The notes below the pieces were generated by a model. It ran no database searches. It was given only the letters and a program-made list of their open reading frames with translations, and was not told where the DNA came from. 64,000 nt of DNA from Aurantibacter_A sp965215845. Lineage in GTDB: Bacteria; Bacteroidota; Bacteroidia; Flavobacteriales; Flavobacteriaceae. Shown here in pieces: positions 34,379-42,615 of this stretch. The stretch spans positions 1,798,001-1,862,000 of the forward strand of contig CBDCEL010000004.1 of assembly GCA_965215845.1 (NCBI GenBank). Direction: 5' to 3'. A program made the translations under genes and the position numbers. The number at the start of each line of letters is the position of its first letter. Within the stretch, counting starts at the first letter, position 1.

Positions 34379-34817
34379 GATTTTGCGTTTCAAGTATTGT
34401 TTTTAACTTTTTTAAATCCTTTTTGTTGGCCCTTTTCATTGCAGGTACCATAAATGGGGCCAATACTTTTGAAAGCCCCATAGGATTTCCTTCATTTCTC
34501 AAAGACATACGGGTTTTATCCTTGCCATTAGATTCCCATAAATAGGTCGTTTTCATCTCAAATGGCCCATCGTAAGTCTGCATGACCAATTTTTTCAATG
34601 GAATGAACTCAGTTATCTTATAATTGTATTCCATCTTTTTGCCCAGAAATTGGGCGGTAAAGGCTATCTCGGCGCCCGCCTTCATCGTTTTTTGTGTCAA
34701 CCATTTAGCCGATTTGATATTCACGTACCAATCAGGTGCATTATCCGGATTCGCGGAATATTCCGCGACCTGCTCGATCGGACGGGAAATTTCAATAGCC
34801 GTGAATACATCTACCAT
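34368..34817 (-). CDS. SRPBCC (START-like) family protein
   Basis: 149 residues: TAIEISRPIEQVAEYSANPDNAPDWYVNI opening strand and helix of the SRPBCC fold, then beta-sheet and a long C-terminal helix (MKRANKKDLKKLKTIL). These proteins have a deep hydrophobic ligand pocket; the ligand is unknown. It lies upstream of and overlaps the DUF1801 gene. Confidence 0.85.
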   Translation of the reverse strand: MVDVFTAIEISRPIEQVAEYSANPDNAPDWYVNIKSAKWLTQKTMKAGAEIAFTAQFLGKKMEYNYKITEFIPLKKLVMQTYDGPFEMKTTYLWESNGKDKTRMSLRNEGNPMGLSKVLAPFMVPAMKRANKKDLKKLKTILETQNHGA

Positions 34818-34895
34818 AGGATATTCAAATCAACTTTTACGATATGCATTGGCCCCGAAAAATGAAGCAAAAGATACCGCAGCATACTTTTATCC

Positions 34896-35225
34896 TTATT
34901 TTGAGTTCAGGGCCTCTAGTGTTTTATTGGCCAGATTCAAAAGGCTTTTGGAATCTTTCAAAATCGCATTTGGTATAGAAAAATAGGGCATCTTACCATG
35001 TTTCTTGGAACCCCATCTTTCCAGGTCTTCCCGGTTATTATCCGTTGCCTTTAGAAATGCTTGCCCTTTCGAATCGACGATGGCGAACATTTTTCCCTTA
35101 TGGAAGACCCCATGACCCCCAAACATTTTCTTGATGGTAATACCTTCGATACCCTCCAATTTCTCTAAGAGCAACTCGGCCACCAAGACCGAATCTTGTG
35201 TCAATCGACTTCCTTTTTCACCCAT
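34896..35225 (-). CDS. TfoX N-terminal domain protein
   Basis: 109 residues, only the TfoX/Sxy N-terminal domain: ITIKKMFGGHGVFHKGKMFAIV and LKATDNN, followed by MPYFSIP. Full-length TfoX controls competence in gammaproteobacteria; stand-alone N-domains in Bacteroidota are of unknown role. There is a 78-base gap to the SRPBCC gene. Confidence 0.85.
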   Translation of the reverse strand: MGEKGSRLTQDSVLVAELLLEKLEGIEGITIKKMFGGHGVFHKGKMFAIVDSKGQAFLKATDNNREDLERWGSKKHGKMPYFSIPNAILKDSKSLLNLANKTLEALNSK

Positions 35226-35242
35226 ATTTTGGCTTTTACAAT

Positions 35243-35662
35243 CTATTCTATAAAGGGTTGGCCCTTTCCTGTTTCACATAAGGACTTAAGGCTTACCAGA
35301 AATCGCCCCCAGTGATAATTACAGACCCCAAAATATTCACTTTGTTCTGCCCAATCACAGTGTGAGAATTTCAGAAAGGTTTTAGCCTCTCTATCCTCTA
35401 ATTCGAATGAGATTTTTGTGCCCAGCCATTCGGGGTCGCCCTCGACGCATTCCCAATTCACCCTGTTGAGCGCATCTAACTTTGTCACTTTTAATTTTTT
35501 GAAATGGCTTTTTCCGAATCGAAAATGATTTACATAACCCTCTTCGGCCTTGGCAGTGGTATCGTATGTCCACCATCCTTTTAGACCATCTTCTTGTGAA
35601 ATGGCGTCGTATACTTTGTCTTTAGGTGCTGATATGGTGAAATTATGTTTGATGTCGGCCAT
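35243..35662 (-). CDS. SRPBCC / AHSA1-type protein
   Basis: 139 residues: FTISAPKDKVYDAISQEDGLKGWWT is the standard AHSA1-like opening with the WW motif, followed by FKKLKVTKLDALNRVNWEC and a C-terminal helix region HWGRFLVSLKSLCETG. A ligand-binding fold of unspecified function. It is the first gene of the minus-strand block, with its start 160 bases from the divergent regulator. Confidence 0.88.
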   Translation of the reverse strand: MADIKHNFTISAPKDKVYDAISQEDGLKGWWTYDTTAKAEEGYVNHFRFGKSHFKKLKVTKLDALNRVNWECVEGDPEWLGTKISFELEDREAKTFLKFSHCDWAEQSEYFGVCNYHWGRFLVSLKSLCETGKGQPFIE

Positions 35663-35756
35663 TTGGCTGATTCTAAAAGGGTTCGTGCACTGTGATTATC
35701 CAAATCTACAAAATCGATAATCGTACCATAAAGGGCAAATAAGACACTTTGAAGGG

Positions 35757-35787
35757 TTGATTGTGCCAAAAAAGCGTCGTACTTTTA
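35757..35787 (+). promoter_or_regulatory. promoter (TTG-N20-TACTTTTA) for the GlxA-type regulator
   Basis: TTG 35757-35759, 20 bases, TACTTTTA 35780-35787 (one mismatch to TAnnTTTG). Leader about 33 bases to ATG 35825. Confidence 0.5.
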
Positions 35788-35824
35788 GAGACATTTCAAA
35801 ACGGTCATTAAGCCAAAAAATAAG

Positions 35825-36838
35825 ATGAAACATATAAGTATTCTTGTTCCAAGAAACAGCGCGATTCTGAGCAGTGTCGTCGGACCCTTTAAGCTTTTTT
35901 CTGCGGCCAACGAGTTTTTAGTGCAATCAGGGCAGCGCCAGAACGATTATTTTGACATTAATCTGGTCGGACTTGAAAAAGACTCCATATTATATGATGG
36001 GGCCTTTAGCATTCATTGCGGCGCCACCATAGAGGAGGTAAAAAAGACGGATCTGATTCTTATTCCGGCCGTAAAACCTGATAAACTGCCTGAAAGCCTG
36101 GAGGAGAATGTCGATTTCCTTCCATGGATAAGAGAACAAAGACGGGTGAACAATGCTGAGATAGGCAGTATGTGCCTAGGGGCGTTTACCCTTGCCCAGA
36201 CCGGTCTGGTCGATGGAAAACAATGTTCTACCCATTGGGCCGGCATGGAGCTTTTCAGGCAAATGTTCCCCCAGGTCAAACTGATCTCGAATAAAATTGT
36301 TACCGAAGAAGATGGCATTTATACCAGCGGCGGGGCCTATTCTTTTCTGAACTTGATGTTGCACTTGATTGAAAAGTACTGTGGCCGGGAGGTGGCGATC
36401 TACCTGTCAAAGCTTTTTGAAATAGAAATCGACCGGGAGGATCAAAACCAATTTGCCATCTTTCAAGGGCAGAAAAATCATGAAGACGACGCCATCAAAA
36501 ACGCTCAAGAATTCATTGAAGACAATGTCTCCGAAAAGATTTCGGTTGAGAAGTTGGCCGAAAAATATGCGATTAGCAGAAGAAACTTTGTGAGAAGGTT
36601 CAAAAAGGCCACCCAAAATACCCCTTTGGAGTATATTCAGCGTGTCAAGATAGAGGCCGCCAAAAAGAGTCTCGAGTCTACCCAACAAAATATTAACGAA
36701 ATTATGTATCAAGTGGGCTACGCAGACCAAAAGGCATTTCGTACGGTGTTTAAGAAGTATGTCGGTCTATCGCCAGTCGCCTATAAGGGAAAATACAACA
36801 GAAGTATTTCCCCAATAGTCGACCCGAGTGTTTGGTAA
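35825..36838 (+). CDS. GlxA-family AraC-type transcriptional regulator
   Basis: 337 residues. The N-terminal ~190 residues are a DJ-1/PfpI (GATase-1-like) domain, with the nucleophile-elbow Cys in IGSMCLGAFTLAQTGLVDG and then TTHWAG-like STHWAGMELF; the C-terminal ~110 residues are an AraC HTH (VEKLAEKYAISRRNFVRRFKKATQNTPLEYIQRVKI and IMYQVGYADQKAFRTVFKKYVGLSPVAYKGKY). It is divergent from the block of small minus-strand proteins and is the obvious candidate to control it. The signal is unknown. Confidence 0.92.
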   Translation: MKHISILVPRNSAILSSVVGPFKLFSAANEFLVQSGQRQNDYFDINLVGLEKDSILYDGAFSIHCGATIEEVKKTDLILIPAVKPDKLPESLEENVDFLPWIREQRRVNNAEIGSMCLGAFTLAQTGLVDGKQCSTHWAGMELFRQMFPQVKLISNKIVTEEDGIYTSGGAYSFLNLMLHLIEKYCGREVAIYLSKLFEIEIDREDQNQFAIFQGQKNHEDDAIKNAQEFIEDNVSEKISVEKLAEKYAISRRNFVRRFKKATQNTPLEYIQRVKIEAAKKSLESTQQNINEIMYQVGYADQKAFRTVFKKYVGLSPVAYKGKYNRSISPIVDPSVW

Positions 36839-37133
36839 GTTGCCCTAAAGGTGCTCTTTTCGCATTTCCGACCATCTGGTTTGTTTTCGTGGTTCACAAT
36901 TGATGGGCAGTTCGAGAAACATCGACGAACGGTCGACAAGGTATCTCGAAATGGGGAATTGCGACAAAGTTCAATATGGTTATTGGACATAACCGACCAA
37001 GTGGTTTGAAAAAAAATAGTTCCACATGCCAAACAAGATGCCTTTAGAGCCCAAAGGTGTCGACATTTTATCGACCAACTGCATAATATTCCCGCCGTTT
37101 TTTAGTTTAGCTAGTATACGAATTTGTACAACT

Positions 37134-39686
37134 TTGAACCTTCAAAATAAATTACTTCTTATCGCCATTTTGGGAGGACTGGCATTCAACGCCTGTTCCA
37201 CCAAGAAAGATGCATTTTTGAATCGCAACTGGCATGCCCTGAACACCAAATACAATGTGCTTTATAATGGCAATATCGCATTTGAAGAGGGGCGTGAACA
37301 ATTAAATTCGGAGTATCGGGACGACTATTGGGAAATACTTCCCATCGAACGCCTCGAAGTGAACGAGGAAATCAAGCTGGATTCAGAAGATAACAATCCG
37401 AATTTCATCATTGCCGAGGAAAAGGCGACCAAAGCCATTCAGAAGCATAGCATGGATATAAAAGACAAAGAACGGAATCCCCAGACCGACGAAGCTTTTC
37501 TCTTACTTGGCAAGGCCCGTTATTTTGACCAAAGGTATATCCCAGCCCTGGAAGCCTTCAACTATATCCTGAAAAAATATACATATAGTGATAAGCTGAA
37601 TGAGGCCCATATTTGGCGTGAAAAGGTCAACATTCGACTCGAGAACGAAGAATTGGCCCTGAAGAACCTGAAAAGGCTGTTGAAATACGAGACCCTGAAA
37701 GATCAGGAATATGCTGATGCGCGGGCCATGATGGCACAAGCCTACATCAACCTTAAAGTTATTGACACGGCGGTTCAGAACCTCAAAATTGCTTCGTATT
37801 ACACCAAAAAGAATCCTGAAAAAGGACGGTATTACTACATCATCGGTCAACTGTACAATCAAATGGGCCATAAAGACAGCGCCAATTATGCTTTTGACAA
37901 GGTAATCGAACTGAATCGAAGATCACCAAGGGTCTATATGATCAATGCCCATTTGCAGAAAATCAAGAACACCGAATTGAATCCTGAAAACGAACAGGAG
38001 TTGTTGGAATATTTAACTGATTTGGAGGAAAACCGTGAAAACCGCCCCTTCTTGGATAAAATTTACCGTCAGGTCGCCGAATACCACCTGCAAAGTGGGA
38101 GCGATAGCCTGGCACTGGTATATTTCAACAAATCGCTGCGGGCGACTCAAAATGTTCCGAAATTAAATGCACTCAACTACGAGAACTTGGCCGAGCACAA
38201 TTTTGATGAGAATGCGTATAAGACGGCCGGGGCCTATTATGACAGTGTCTTGACCAATTTGCCCGAGAATACCAAAAAATATAGGGCCACCAAAAAGAAA
38301 TTAGACAATCTAGAGGATGTCATCATGTATGAAGACATCGTACAACATGCCGATAGCGTGATCGGGCTTTATAACATGACGGAAGACGAACAGGTTGCCT
38401 ATTTCGAGGAGTATATTGCCGAACTGAAGCGAATAGCCGAAGAAGCCGCAAAAGAAGAAGAGAAGGTCAGAAATGCGGGTTTCGCAGCTTTTGGAAGATC
38501 AAAAGGAGGAAAAGAAAATAGGGGCAAGTTCTATTTCTACAACATTACGACCCTGGGCCACGGTCAGACCGAGTTTAGGCAAAGGTGGGGAGATCGTGAG
38601 TTGGAAGATGATTGGCGATGGTCGAACAAGAGCAAGATTCAAAGCATTTCGAACATTGGTGACGTGACGGCGACCGATAGCATTTCTTCTGGCCCCACAA
38701 ACGATGAAAAGCTTTCGCTTGAATATTATTTGGCACAGATTCCCGTGGATAGTTATATTATAGACAGCTTAAAGACCGGCCGAAACTTTGCGAACTATCA
38801 ATTAGGATTGATTTATAAGGAAAAGTTCAAAGAGAACATTTTGGCCGCCGGCAAGTTGGAAGATGTGTTGAAGTCGAATCCCGAAGAGCGATTGATTCTC
38901 CCATCGAAATACAATCTATATAAGATTTATGAGGAGGAAGGGAGCCCATTGGCAGCTGAAATGAAGAATAATATCATCACAAACCATGGCGATTCGCGCT
39001 ATGCGGAAATATTATTGAACCCCCAAGCCATATTGACAGGAAGTGAAGATAGCCCTGATGCGCGTTATGAGGCATTATACGAGAAGTATCGAAACCAAGA
39101 GTTTTTGGCGGTAATCACAGGTGCCGAGGAAAACGTCAATAGATATACGGGCGACCCAATTGTTCCCAAATTCGAAATGTTGAAAGCGAATGCCACTGGA
39201 AGGCTGAATGGTTTTGAAGCTTTCAAGGAGGCACTGAACTATGTCGCATTGACCTATCCGAACAATCCAGAAGGTAAGAAGGCAGAAACAATGGTCTCAG
39301 AGCAACTACCAAAATTGGCCGTCAAGGAATTTTCACCGGAGGCCGAAGCAAAAGGTTCGGGTAATTGGAAGGTTGTTTTCCCGTTCAAAAGACATGAGAA
39401 CGACAAGGCATTGAAGTTGATCGAACGCCTTGAAAAAGCCATTAAGGACCTTAGGTATAAAAACTATGTCTCAAAGGATATTTACGACCTTGAAGACCAG
39501 TTTGTGGTCGTTCACGGATTCAAGTCAAAAGACTTTGCGGAGGGTTTTGACGAGCTGCTAAAAATTAACAAGAAATATAAAATAAGTGAAGAGAATTTCG
39601 TTATTTTATCCTCCCACTATAAAATTGTGCAGGTGCATAAGAACATGGAGGAGTACAAGAAGCGCATTTTAACCCCAAAACCATAA
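37134..39686 (+). CDS. sprE: SprE/PorW-type TPR lipoprotein (gliding motility / type IX secretion)
   Basis: About 850 residues. From TTG 37134 the protein starts MNLQNKLLLIAILGGLAFNACSTKK, a clean lipoprotein signal ending in Cys21; this is preferred over in-frame ATGs at 37026 and 37038, which put 30-36 polar residues before the signal. The body has many TPR-like helix pairs (for example DEAFLLLGKARYFDQRYIPAL and YYIIGQLYNQMGHKDSANYAF) with RNWHALNTKYNVLYNGNIAFEEG at the N-terminus, the PorW/SprE hallmark. It is required for gliding and type IX secretion in relatives. It precedes a bactofilin gene by three bases. Confidence 0.88.
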   Translation: MNLQNKLLLIAILGGLAFNACSTKKDAFLNRNWHALNTKYNVLYNGNIAFEEGREQLNSEYRDDYWEILPIERLEVNEEIKLDSEDNNPNFIIAEEKATKAIQKHSMDIKDKERNPQTDEAFLLLGKARYFDQRYIPALEAFNYILKKYTYSDKLNEAHIWREKVNIRLENEELALKNLKRLLKYETLKDQEYADARAMMAQAYINLKVIDTAVQNLKIASYYTKKNPEKGRYYYIIGQLYNQMGHKDSANYAFDKVIELNRRSPRVYMINAHLQKIKNTELNPENEQELLEYLTDLEENRENRPFLDKIYRQVAEYHLQSGSDSLALVYFNKSLRATQNVPKLNALNYENLAEHNFDENAYKTAGAYYDSVLTNLPENTKKYRATKKKLDNLEDVIMYEDIVQHADSVIGLYNMTEDEQVAYFEEYIAELKRIAEEAAKEEEKVRNAGFAAFGRSKGGKENRGKFYFYNITTLGHGQTEFRQRWGDRELEDDWRWSNKSKIQSISNIGDVTATDSISSGPTNDEKLSLEYYLAQIPVDSYIIDSLKTGRNFANYQLGLIYKEKFKENILAAGKLEDVLKSNPEERLILPSKYNLYKIYEEEGSPLAAEMKNNIITNHGDSRYAEILLNPQAILTGSEDSPDARYEALYEKYRNQEFLAVITGAEENVNRYTGDPIVPKFEMLKANATGRLNGFEAFKEALNYVALTYPNNPEGKKAETMVSEQLPKLAVKEFSPEAEAKGSGNWKVVFPFKRHENDKALKLIERLEKAIKDLRYKNYVSKDIYDLEDQFVVVHGFKSKDFAEGFDELLKINKKYKISEENFVILSSHYKIVQVHKNMEEYKKRILTPKP

Positions 39687-39689
39687 GTA

Positions 39690-40193
39690 ATGTTTTCAGA
39701 TAAACAAAAACCTAGAACTATGAACGAAATAGGAGGACAACCCAACAGAATCGAGAAAAACACCAAAATCAAAGGAGATATCGTTTCAGAAGCGGATTTT
39801 CGAATAGACGGCAAATTGGACGGCAACCTAAAGACGACCGGCAAGGTGGTCATTGGTTCAGGCGGTCTCATCAAGGGAAAAGTCGAATGTGTCAATGCCG
39901 ACATCGATGGCAGCTTCAACGGCGAGTTGATTGTATCTGATTTGTTGTCATTGAAGTCTTCCGCGGTGATTGAAGGTACAGTTACCGTGACAAAGTTGGC
40001 AGTTGAGCCCGGCGCCACATTCAATGCCTCTTGTACCATGAAGGGCAAAGGTGGATCGTTGACCAGCAACACTGGCGCCAGCAGTAGTTCTAGCTCTTCA
40101 AGTAGTGTTGGCAGTTCAACATCTTCAGGCGGTTTTAAGTCTTCTTTGAGCAGTAGTTCAAATTCGGGTAGTGGACAAGCAAAAGCCTCGTAA
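39690..40193 (+). CDS. bactofilin (polymer-forming cytoskeletal protein)
   Basis: 167 residues. The core is a right-handed beta-helix of repeated short strands: IKGDIVSEADFRIDGKLDGNL, VVIGSGGLIKGKVECVNADIDGSFNGEL, SAVIEGTVTVTKLAVEPGA, the bactofilin pattern. The last 40 residues are a low-complexity Ser/Gly tail. Bactofilins polymerise into filaments at the membrane and position cell-wall or motility machinery. It starts three bases after sprE and its 3' end overlaps the GTG of the atpZ gene by 23 bases. Confidence 0.92.
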   Translation: MFSDKQKPRTMNEIGGQPNRIEKNTKIKGDIVSEADFRIDGKLDGNLKTTGKVVIGSGGLIKGKVECVNADIDGSFNGELIVSDLLSLKSSAVIEGTVTVTKLAVEPGATFNASCTMKGKGGSLTSNTGASSSSSSSSSVGSSTSSGGFKSSLSSSSNSGSGQAKAS

Positions 40194-40419
40194 GGGAAAG
40201 AATCAATTAAATACGTACGCAAAATTTTCAGGAATTGCCTTTCAGATGATTGCGGTCATCGGTTTGGGCAGTTATGGTGGCGTAAAGTTAGATGAGCTAT
40301 ACCCTGCCTATTATCCGACATTTACCTTGATTTGCTCCTTGGCCGCGGTTGCAATTGCCATGTACTTGGTGATCAAACAAGTTGGCGGCACTTCAAAAAA
40401 TAAGAACACCAATGGTTAA
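40171..40419 (+). CDS. AtpZ/AtpI-family small membrane protein
   Basis: 82 residues with two hydrophobic helices (about 19-38 and 50-70), AKFSGIAFQMIAVIGLGSYGGVKLD being typical of the AtpZ/AtpI family that lies before F-ATPase operons and may act in c-ring assembly or Mg2+ supply. Start GTG 40171 lies within the end of the bactofilin gene; no ATG fits. It overlaps the next gene by eight bases. Confidence 0.85.
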   Translation: MDKQKPRKGKNQLNTYAKFSGIAFQMIAVIGLGSYGGVKLDELYPAYYPTFTLICSLAAVAIAMYLVIKQVGGTSKNKNTNG

Positions 40420-40795
40420 GGACATTCTTCAATTTTTGATAAAGCTTGCCGCGGTTGCGGCAATACTTTTTTTGGCCCATTGGTATGTATTGGAAGAGTT
40501 TTATACGGGCGATTTATATTTTCCATTATGGAAAATCTATCTCTTCAATGCAATCTTGGTACTGGGCATGTACTTCCTTTTAAGATATTATGGCGGTCGA
40601 AAACCTGGGAGCGTACTGAAATATTTTTTGTTGCTTTCGCTGTTAAAAATGGCCTTTGTCATCGTCTTTTTATTGCCTTTGTTCTATGGAAGGGCCGTTA
40701 ATGCGAAAATCGAGGTCATCAACTTTTTCGTTCCCTATTTTATATTGTTGACCCTTGAAATCTTGGCCCTTAACAAGTTTCTTCAGAAAGCCTGA
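40412..40795 (+). CDS. DUF6168-type membrane protein
   Basis: 127 residues with four hydrophobic helices (FLIKLAAVAAILFLA; IYLFNAILVLGMYFLL; LKYFLLLSLLKMAFVIVFLLPL; VPYFILLTLEILAL), matching the DUF6168 family placed between atpZ and atpB in Flavobacteriia. Position resembles that of AtpI, the c-ring assembly factor, but no motif proves this. ATG 40412 is used; a TTG at 40382 would add ten residues. Confidence 0.78.
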   Translation: MVKDILQFLIKLAAVAAILFLAHWYVLEEFYTGDLYFPLWKIYLFNAILVLGMYFLLRYYGGRKPGSVLKYFLLLSLLKMAFVIVFLLPLFYGRAVNAKIEVINFFVPYFILLTLEILALNKFLQKA

Positions 40796-41204
40796 CATTT
40801 TAAAAATCAAATTCCGAACCCTAAATTCCAAATCTCTGCTTCCCTAGCTTTGTCCGTTGCCTAATTTGATTTTCCATCAAAGGGATTCCGATCATTAGGT
40901 TCTTACCATTTTCAAATAGCTGCTCTGAAGGAATCAGTACAGCTACAAGTCACTGAAAATCAACAGAAAAAGATGCTAGACCTAGCTCAGATACCGAAAA
41001 CTTATGAACAGATTTTAGTTGGGATTTGGAATTTGCCCTTTGGAATTTCCAAAGCCCGCGAACATGCTCGAAGCTCTTTTTCAGACTGCATTTTGCAAAT
41101 ACAAAATAACCCTCAATAAAGCCCTCAATATTGTTTGCCAATTGATTTAATAACTGTACATTTGCACCGAATTTTTTGGAAGGGATTTTTTAAACCAAAA
41201 ATCA
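40796..41204. repeat. 409-base gene-free region with an imperfect inverted repeat and the atpB promoter
   Basis: No gene. Two inverted copies of a 26-base sequence lie at 40809-40834 and 41023-41048: outer AAATTCC and AAATTCCAAATC segments are identical, the central seven bases differ. The segment between them has no open frame and may be a small non-autonomous element or a dispersed repeat. The promoter for the ATPase genes is at 41134-41164. Confidence 0.55.
41134..41164 (+). promoter_or_regulatory. strong promoter (TTTG-N19-TACATTTG) for the ATP synthase operon
   Basis: TTTG 41134-41137, 19 bases, TACATTTG 41157-41164: full match to the Bacteroidota consensus. Start near 41169 with a leader of about 36 bases to atpB. 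Confidence 0.75.
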
Positions 41205-42278
41205 ATGCAGATAAGTAGCGTGAGACCACTTTTAACCAGCCTTTTCCTTTCTCTTTTTATGTTCTCTTTTGTTTCTGCGAAAGAGTCCGGTAATGACGAG
41301 CCTTTCGACACCAACGAATTGATTTTCCATCATATTACCGACAGCCATAGTTTTCACGTGGCCGGGGATATTTCTGTCCCTCTTCCTGTAATTCTTTGGA
41401 CGGATAACGGACTGGTCACTTTCATGTCCAGTGAATTCCACCACGACGTTGAGGGCAAGGTCATCGTCGAGAAAAAAGGAATGAAATTCGTCAATGTCCA
41501 CGAAAAGATATATCAATTGGAGGGAGGCGCTTCTTCAGTTGCCTTTGATGCGGCAAACCATCCTACCAATGCCAAGAAGCCTTTGGATCTGTCAATTACC
41601 AAAAATGTCTTCTCAATGTTCTTGTCGATGTTGCTATTGTTATGGTTGTTTTTAACAGCAGCTCGATCCTATAGAAAATCTGAAGACAATGTGCCATCAG
41701 GAATCGGAAGATTTTTGGAGCCCATTGTGGTATTCATACGCGATGAGGTCGCCATACCAAATATCGGGGAGCACAAGTATAAGAAATACATGCCCTACCT
41801 TTTGACCTTGTTCTTTTTCATTTGGGTGAACAATATTTTTGGCCTGATACCCTTTTTCCCGTTCAGCGCCAATTTGAGTGGCAACATTGCCTTTACTGCA
41901 ACATTGGCGGTTATCACATTGATTATTACCCTATTCAGCACAAAAAAATATTACTGGCAGCACATATTCTGGATGCCAGGCGTGCCAGTCTACATGAAGC
42001 TCTTTTTAGCGCCCATTGAATTTTTGGGCATATTCATCAAGCCCATGGCACTTTTGATTCGTTTATTTGCGAACATCACCGCTGGGCACGTCATCGTATT
42101 GAGCTTGATTTCTTTGATTTTTGTTTTGAAGACGGTTTGGGTTTCACCCGCTTCGGTGATTTTCACAGTATTTATCAGCGTTATTGAAGTATTGGTAGTG
42201 GCCATTCAGGCCTATATTTTCACCTTGCTCTCGGCCCTTTATTTCGGCCAGGCATTGGAAGAAGCACATGATCATTAA
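41205..42278 (+). CDS. atpB: F-type ATP synthase subunit a, with N-terminal extension
   Basis: 357 residues. The C-terminal part is subunit a: five helices including LFFFIWVNNIFGLIPFFPF and IKPMALLIRLFANITAGHV with the essential Arg286 facing the c-ring. The first 24 residues are a signal peptide and about 110 residues of periplasmic domain follow, rich in His (FHHITDSHSFHV, EFHHD), an extension seen in Bacteroidota. It makes the protein about 100 residues longer than in E. coli. First gene of atpB-E-F-H-A-G. Confidence 0.95.
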   Translation: MQISSVRPLLTSLFLSLFMFSFVSAKESGNDEPFDTNELIFHHITDSHSFHVAGDISVPLPVILWTDNGLVTFMSSEFHHDVEGKVIVEKKGMKFVNVHEKIYQLEGGASSVAFDAANHPTNAKKPLDLSITKNVFSMFLSMLLLLWLFLTAARSYRKSEDNVPSGIGRFLEPIVVFIRDEVAIPNIGEHKYKKYMPYLLTLFFFIWVNNIFGLIPFFPFSANLSGNIAFTATLAVITLIITLFSTKKYYWQHIFWMPGVPVYMKLFLAPIEFLGIFIKPMALLIRLFANITAGHVIVLSLISLIFVLKTVWVSPASVIFTVFISVIEVLVVAIQAYIFTLLSALYFGQALEEAHDH

Positions 42279-42300
42279 TTAATTTTTAAATACGTAAACT

Positions 42301-42549
42301 ATGAGTTTAGCATTATTACAAGAGACCGCGGCCGTTAGCTACGGAGCATTTGCTGCCATCGGTGCAGGACTTGCGGCTATCGGAGGTGGAATCGGCGTAG
42401 GTAAAATCGGTGGGGCAGCTATGGAAGCCATGGCACGTCAACCCGAGATCCAAGGTAAGCTACAGGGTTCTGCGATTGTTCTTATTGCCTTTATCGAGGC
42501 GGTGGCACTTTTCGCGGTGGTTGTATCTTTCTTGGCAATGAGCGCATAA
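42301..42549 (+). CDS. atpE: F-type ATP synthase subunit c
   Basis: 82 residues, two helices: GAFAAIGAGLAAIGGGIGVGKIGGAAMEAMARQPE, then IVLIAFIEAVALFAVVVSFL with the ion-binding Glu66. The residues around it (FIEAVAL) lack the Na+ ligand pattern (ES/ET..Y), so H+ coupling is expected. Multiple copies form the rotor ring. A hairpin with a T-run follows the gene. Confidence 0.95.
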   Translation: MSLALLQETAAVSYGAFAAIGAGLAAIGGGIGVGKIGGAAMEAMARQPEIQGKLQGSAIVLIAFIEAVALFAVVVSFLAMSA

Positions 42550-42554
42550 AAAAT

Positions 42555-42587
42555 AAGGTGTAGCGGTTGGCTGCACCTTACTTTTTT
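42555..42587 (+). terminator. intercistronic hairpin after atpE
   Basis: Arms AAGGTGTAGC (42555-42564) and GCTGCACCTT (42570-42579), one G-U pair, 5-base loop, followed by T6 (42582-42587). It looks like an intrinsic terminator inside the operon, 29 bases before atpF; partial termination or 3' end protection would raise subunit c levels. Confidence 0.7.
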
Positions 42588-42615
42588 CAGTATTTAAAAA
42601 GTATAAAACAATATT

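Noticed and set aside
36991..37008. AACCGACCAAGTGGTTTG as another TetR operator
   Set aside because: The half-sites are out of phase compared with the 26000-26015 palindrome and the match is too weak.
39617..40222. 201-residue frame antisense to the bactofilin gene
   Set aside because: It mirrors a clear beta-helix protein, is dominated by Leu/Glu from the Ser-rich tail and matches no family.
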